Assembly (NCBI RefSeq): GCF_001659605.2
Contig: NC_035170.2
Coordinates: 2,666,001-2,730,000, forward strand
Reading direction: 5' to 3'
Source of the DNA: Manihot esculenta
Taxonomy: Eukaryota; Streptophyta; Magnoliopsida; Malpighiales; Euphorbiaceae
DNA: 64,000 bases
A model generated the notes under the pieces. It was not told the origin of the DNA. It was given only the letters and a program-made list of their open reading frames with translations, and did not search any database. A program made the position numbers and the translations under genes. Shown here piece after piece: positions 61,057 through 64,000 of the stretch (its first letter is position 1; the number at the start of each line of letters is the position of its first letter).

Positions 61057-61300
61057 GACAGGTGATTGTTATTATTATTATATGATATGTTTTACCATAG
61101 TTTTTGTTGTAATTGCTTACTGATACGTTACTCCCCTGATTCCAATTTGCAGTTAGTGGAATTGGTGGAGAGCTATGGATCATCATATTAAGGGATGTAG
61201 AATTTTTTAACAGTAAGGAGGTGTTTTGGATCTCAATAATTATCCATGGTTCCTTGAATTAAGCTTATTTTCTCTGCAAAAATACACACCAAGACGCAGG
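61057..61300 (+). other. 3' UTR of the purine synthase gene, possibly with an intron
   Basis: GACAG|GTGATTG right after the stop and AATTTGCAG|TTAG at about 61152 could bound a 3' UTR intron of about 90 bp. Poly(A) signals cannot be fixed. Confidence 0.35.
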
Positions 61301-63491
61301 TGTTGAAATTTTTGAGTTTCATGTTGTTCCCTTCAATATCTTATGGTTTTTCTTTCATTTGTATCAAATGACATGAGTAATACAAAATTTTAGTTATCAA
61401 TAGATTTCCTTCTGTTGTTCTTTTTGATGGTTGGTTAGTATGAATTCTTGCCAATTTCAGGAAGATGCTTTCCATTTGACAAGTATGGCATAAAAGGTTT
61501 TATGCATGCAATTCATATTATTAAAAAAGTTAAGTTGGAGTAGTCAAGGAAATTATCATCTTGCAACTGATTATTGAATGAATATTCAAACAGTGAACAA
61601 GTGAGCATAATCTCATAAAAGCTCTCATGATATTTTAATGTTTTGCCACATTATTCAGGTTGCAGCTCTCCATTCCAGTCTTACTGTGGAGAGTATTTTT
61701 GTTAGACCTTTATGAAAGATCTATGTGTCAACATCTACAATGGCAATTATAATTCATGATAACAGGATGTTAGGGAACTCAGATAATCTAAATTTTTAGG
61801 CTATAATAAAAAATTTAATATATTTAGAACTGCAAAGTTCTCTTTCCAGTTTATCAAATATGTTTATAGCATAAACAGGTAAAGGGTCATTCCCGTTAAC
61901 CATGTAAAAATGTGTTCAAAATCCTTCATAGTGCCTCAGTAATCAGGTATTCATAAATGAGCATAGACTTTGTTTCTGAACCCTTTGTATTTTGTATACT
62001 CTTTTTCACTCTTGCACGTTGTTGACTTGGATGGTTTTTTGGTAGTGGCATATAGTGAAAGGTTTTGCCTAAGCTACTTTTAGCTTCTTTTTTGTTGTGA
62101 ATTTTATCAGGATATAGGATATGAATGGATGATACTGTGCATATGCTCATATGTTATATTATCCATCTGTATGTATATCGTGAAGTTATACATATATACT
62201 TTAGGTGCTCCATCTGATTCTATGCAATTTAGCAGTCTGCTGCAATCCTTGCAACTCTTTATGGTCTTAAAATACCTGTCTTATTTGGTTTCATGTTGAA
62301 ATATCAAAGATAAACTAATTTTGGATATTTCTTCAGAATTAATGTGTAACTACCTTAAATCACTCAACCTTAGGATACCTATCTTGTAACTGCAAATATT
62401 TAATACAAAAATATACTAAATTCCACAAACCATGTGATTCCACTGTTGCCCCACCAAATGAGATATTTGCCATTGCAACTTTGTTAGGATATACTAGACT
62501 TGAAAGGAATAGTGCAGTATATGAAGGCATATATTTAGATAAATGATTGTTTGATGCTGAAACTAAATTAGGCCCAGTGGCTTCATCTATATATTCAGAT
62601 TCTGGTTTGAATCACAAAACATTCACAAAATTCGTTTCTGGATGGAACTGAACAAGTTCTCATGTTGGAGAAGTCCTAACTTGATATGGGAGCCTTTTTC
62701 AAGTCCCCAGCTTGGACTTAAGCTGATTTTGTGGGGATTGTTATCTGACCATGGCAATGTGCAGTGGTCTCTTGATCATAGTCCCAAGAGTCTGAAAAAT
62801 ACTGTTCATGCAATACAAATGCTGGTCTGGTGAACCCTGTGACGGCCAAAATATGCAGATTTTGGTTGGCTACAACTGATGGGAATTGGAGATTTAGGTC
62901 CAGAGAAACATACTCCTTTAAGAAAAGCAGAAGTTGCCTCTCATAATCAAACGCATTGGGCATGAGTTTTTTGCAGTCAGCCTTGCAAAAAGTAGATTGG
63001 CAATCATTCTCCTAGAAGCATTAGGTATGTTGTCCTTTCAGCGTCAATCTTAGATGTTCGGTTTAATTGAACTTGACTAACCACATGAGTGGTCTGCTTA
63101 GTGCCAATGCCTTAAATCATAGTATCCTTGGAATTTAGGCATTGACCAAGCAAACTGAAGATTTTCTGGATGTGTAAATGCCAAATGGTAGAATTATTTA
63201 CGTGTAGCTGTGTGCTTTTTTTATCCAATCATTTTACAATGACATATTAAGGCTGTGTTGGATGTGCCGTAGCTTTAATTCTTATTTTTGTGGATCACTT
63301 GAGAAGGTCAATAATTTTGTTGAAAGGCATCATGAGCAAATTGTGACACCCTAACATGAGGCAGTGACAGGACATGATACAAAGAAGATAAAGTAGAAAG
63401 CAAACTGTGATTGTGTCCTTATCTGCATCAACTGAATGCCTGTTGCTGTTAAGTAGATATGGATCCTAATTCCTCTGGAAGGATATTTTTA
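61301..63491. other. Intergenic DNA, no gene recognised
   Basis: Moderately AT-rich single-copy-looking sequence. Open frames near 62640-62960 are short and show no domain. A decayed exon cannot be excluded. Confidence 0.4.
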
Positions 63492-63879
63492 GGAAAATTT
63501 ACTATTTAGTCTCTATATTATGGGAAAATTTATTAGTTGGTCCTTCTATTTTAAAAAATACACTAAAATGCTTTTGACATTTTAAAAAGTCTATTAATTA
63601 GTCTCTCTGTTAATTTTAACTGCTAAATATTGCAAAAAAGTCTAAAATGCTCTTGATACGGAGGGACTAGTTAATAGACTTTTAAAAACTTAAGGGACCA
63701 ACTAATGAGTTATTCAAAACTATGGGAACTAAATAGTAAAATACTTAACTACTAAAATTAATGAAGGGACTAATTAGTAGACTTTTTAAAATGTTACAGA
63801 CGTTTTAATGTATTTTTCAGAACTGAAGGACCAATTAATGAGGTTCCTCGTATCATAGGAACTAAGTAGTAATTTTTTC
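63492..63879. mobile_element. Mutator-type MITE, 388 bp, intact ends
   Basis: Terminal inverted repeats of at least 70 bp start GGAAAATTTACTATTTAGTC on the left and GAAAAAATTACTACTTAGTT on the complementary right end. A perfect 9-bp target duplication ATATTTTTA lies at 63483-63491 and 63880-63888. No coding capacity. Nine-base duplications with long inverted repeats define Mutator-like MITEs. Confidence 0.85.
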
Positions 63880-63888
63880 ATATTTTTA

Positions 63889-64000
63889 TTGCCATGATCA
63901 TGCCATACCATATACAGACATAGATATTCAGACTTAGTTCCACTTTATTCCATGAAAATATCTTCTGTCAAAATATTCATGGGCTTCTACCTTTCATTGC
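63889..64000. other. Window end, nothing recognised
   Basis: A short AT-rich stretch beyond the MITE target duplication. No frame or repeat is seen. Confidence 0.5.

Overview
This is a stretch of a eudicot nuclear genome: strongly AT-rich intergenic DNA, spliced genes with GT-AG introns, and dense LTR retrotransposons, solo LTRs and MITE-like foldbacks. The protein-coding style and repeat types suggest a woody Malpighiales/Euphorbiaceae-type plant, but that placement is inference and no species marker was seen.

Three intact host genes are present, all on the + strand and spaced 20-25 kb apart. (1) A DUF604/GT31-like Golgi glycosyltransferase in three exons (14142-18268, 495 aa). (2) An AT-hook (AHL, PPC/DUF296) nuclear protein with an intronless coding region (39225-40241, 338 aa). 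(3) The de novo purine enzyme phosphoribosylformylglycinamidine synthase (56635-61056, two coding exons, 1413 aa, plastid/mitochondrial type). They do not form a pathway. The one broken host gene is a receptor-like-protein LRR relic (about 3120-6408), split by an LTR that is itself split by another LTR.

Layout. 0-3.1 kb: AT-rich DNA with an old copia-type LTR, a foldback MITE and a probable solo LTR. 3.1-6.4 kb: LRR pseudogene carrying nested solo LTRs. 7-8.5 kb: MITE cluster and a GC-richer tandem block. 8.5-11.7 kb: decayed Ty1/copia element on the minus strand. 12-13.2 kb: AT-rich repeats. 13.2-18.5 kb: glycosyltransferase gene with a SINE in intron 1. 21.9-25.7 kb: an unidentified dispersed repeat in three copies. 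28.7-36.9 kb: a Tat-like Ty3 element with gag but no pol, carrying a spliced antisense ORF and two nested solo LTRs. 38.2-40.5 kb: AHL gene. 42.7-46.2 kb: unidentified repeats and a non-coding LTR element. 46.6-54.0 kb: a very young non-autonomous LTR element. 54-56.4 kb: AT-rich DNA. 56.4-61.3 kb: purine synthase gene. 61.3-64 kb: intergenic DNA with a Mutator-type MITE.

The most interesting object is the 7390-bp non-autonomous element at 46640-54029. Its 700-bp LTRs look identical by eye, its 5-bp target duplication is perfect, and it has no gag-pol. Inside it are a fragment of a host PARN-type poly(A) ribonuclease gene in the element's sense direction and a 2.5-kb higher-order array of palindromic 18-, 27- and 31-bp units. 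Second is the antisense spliced ORF in the 28.7-36.9 kb element, retained although pol is gone.
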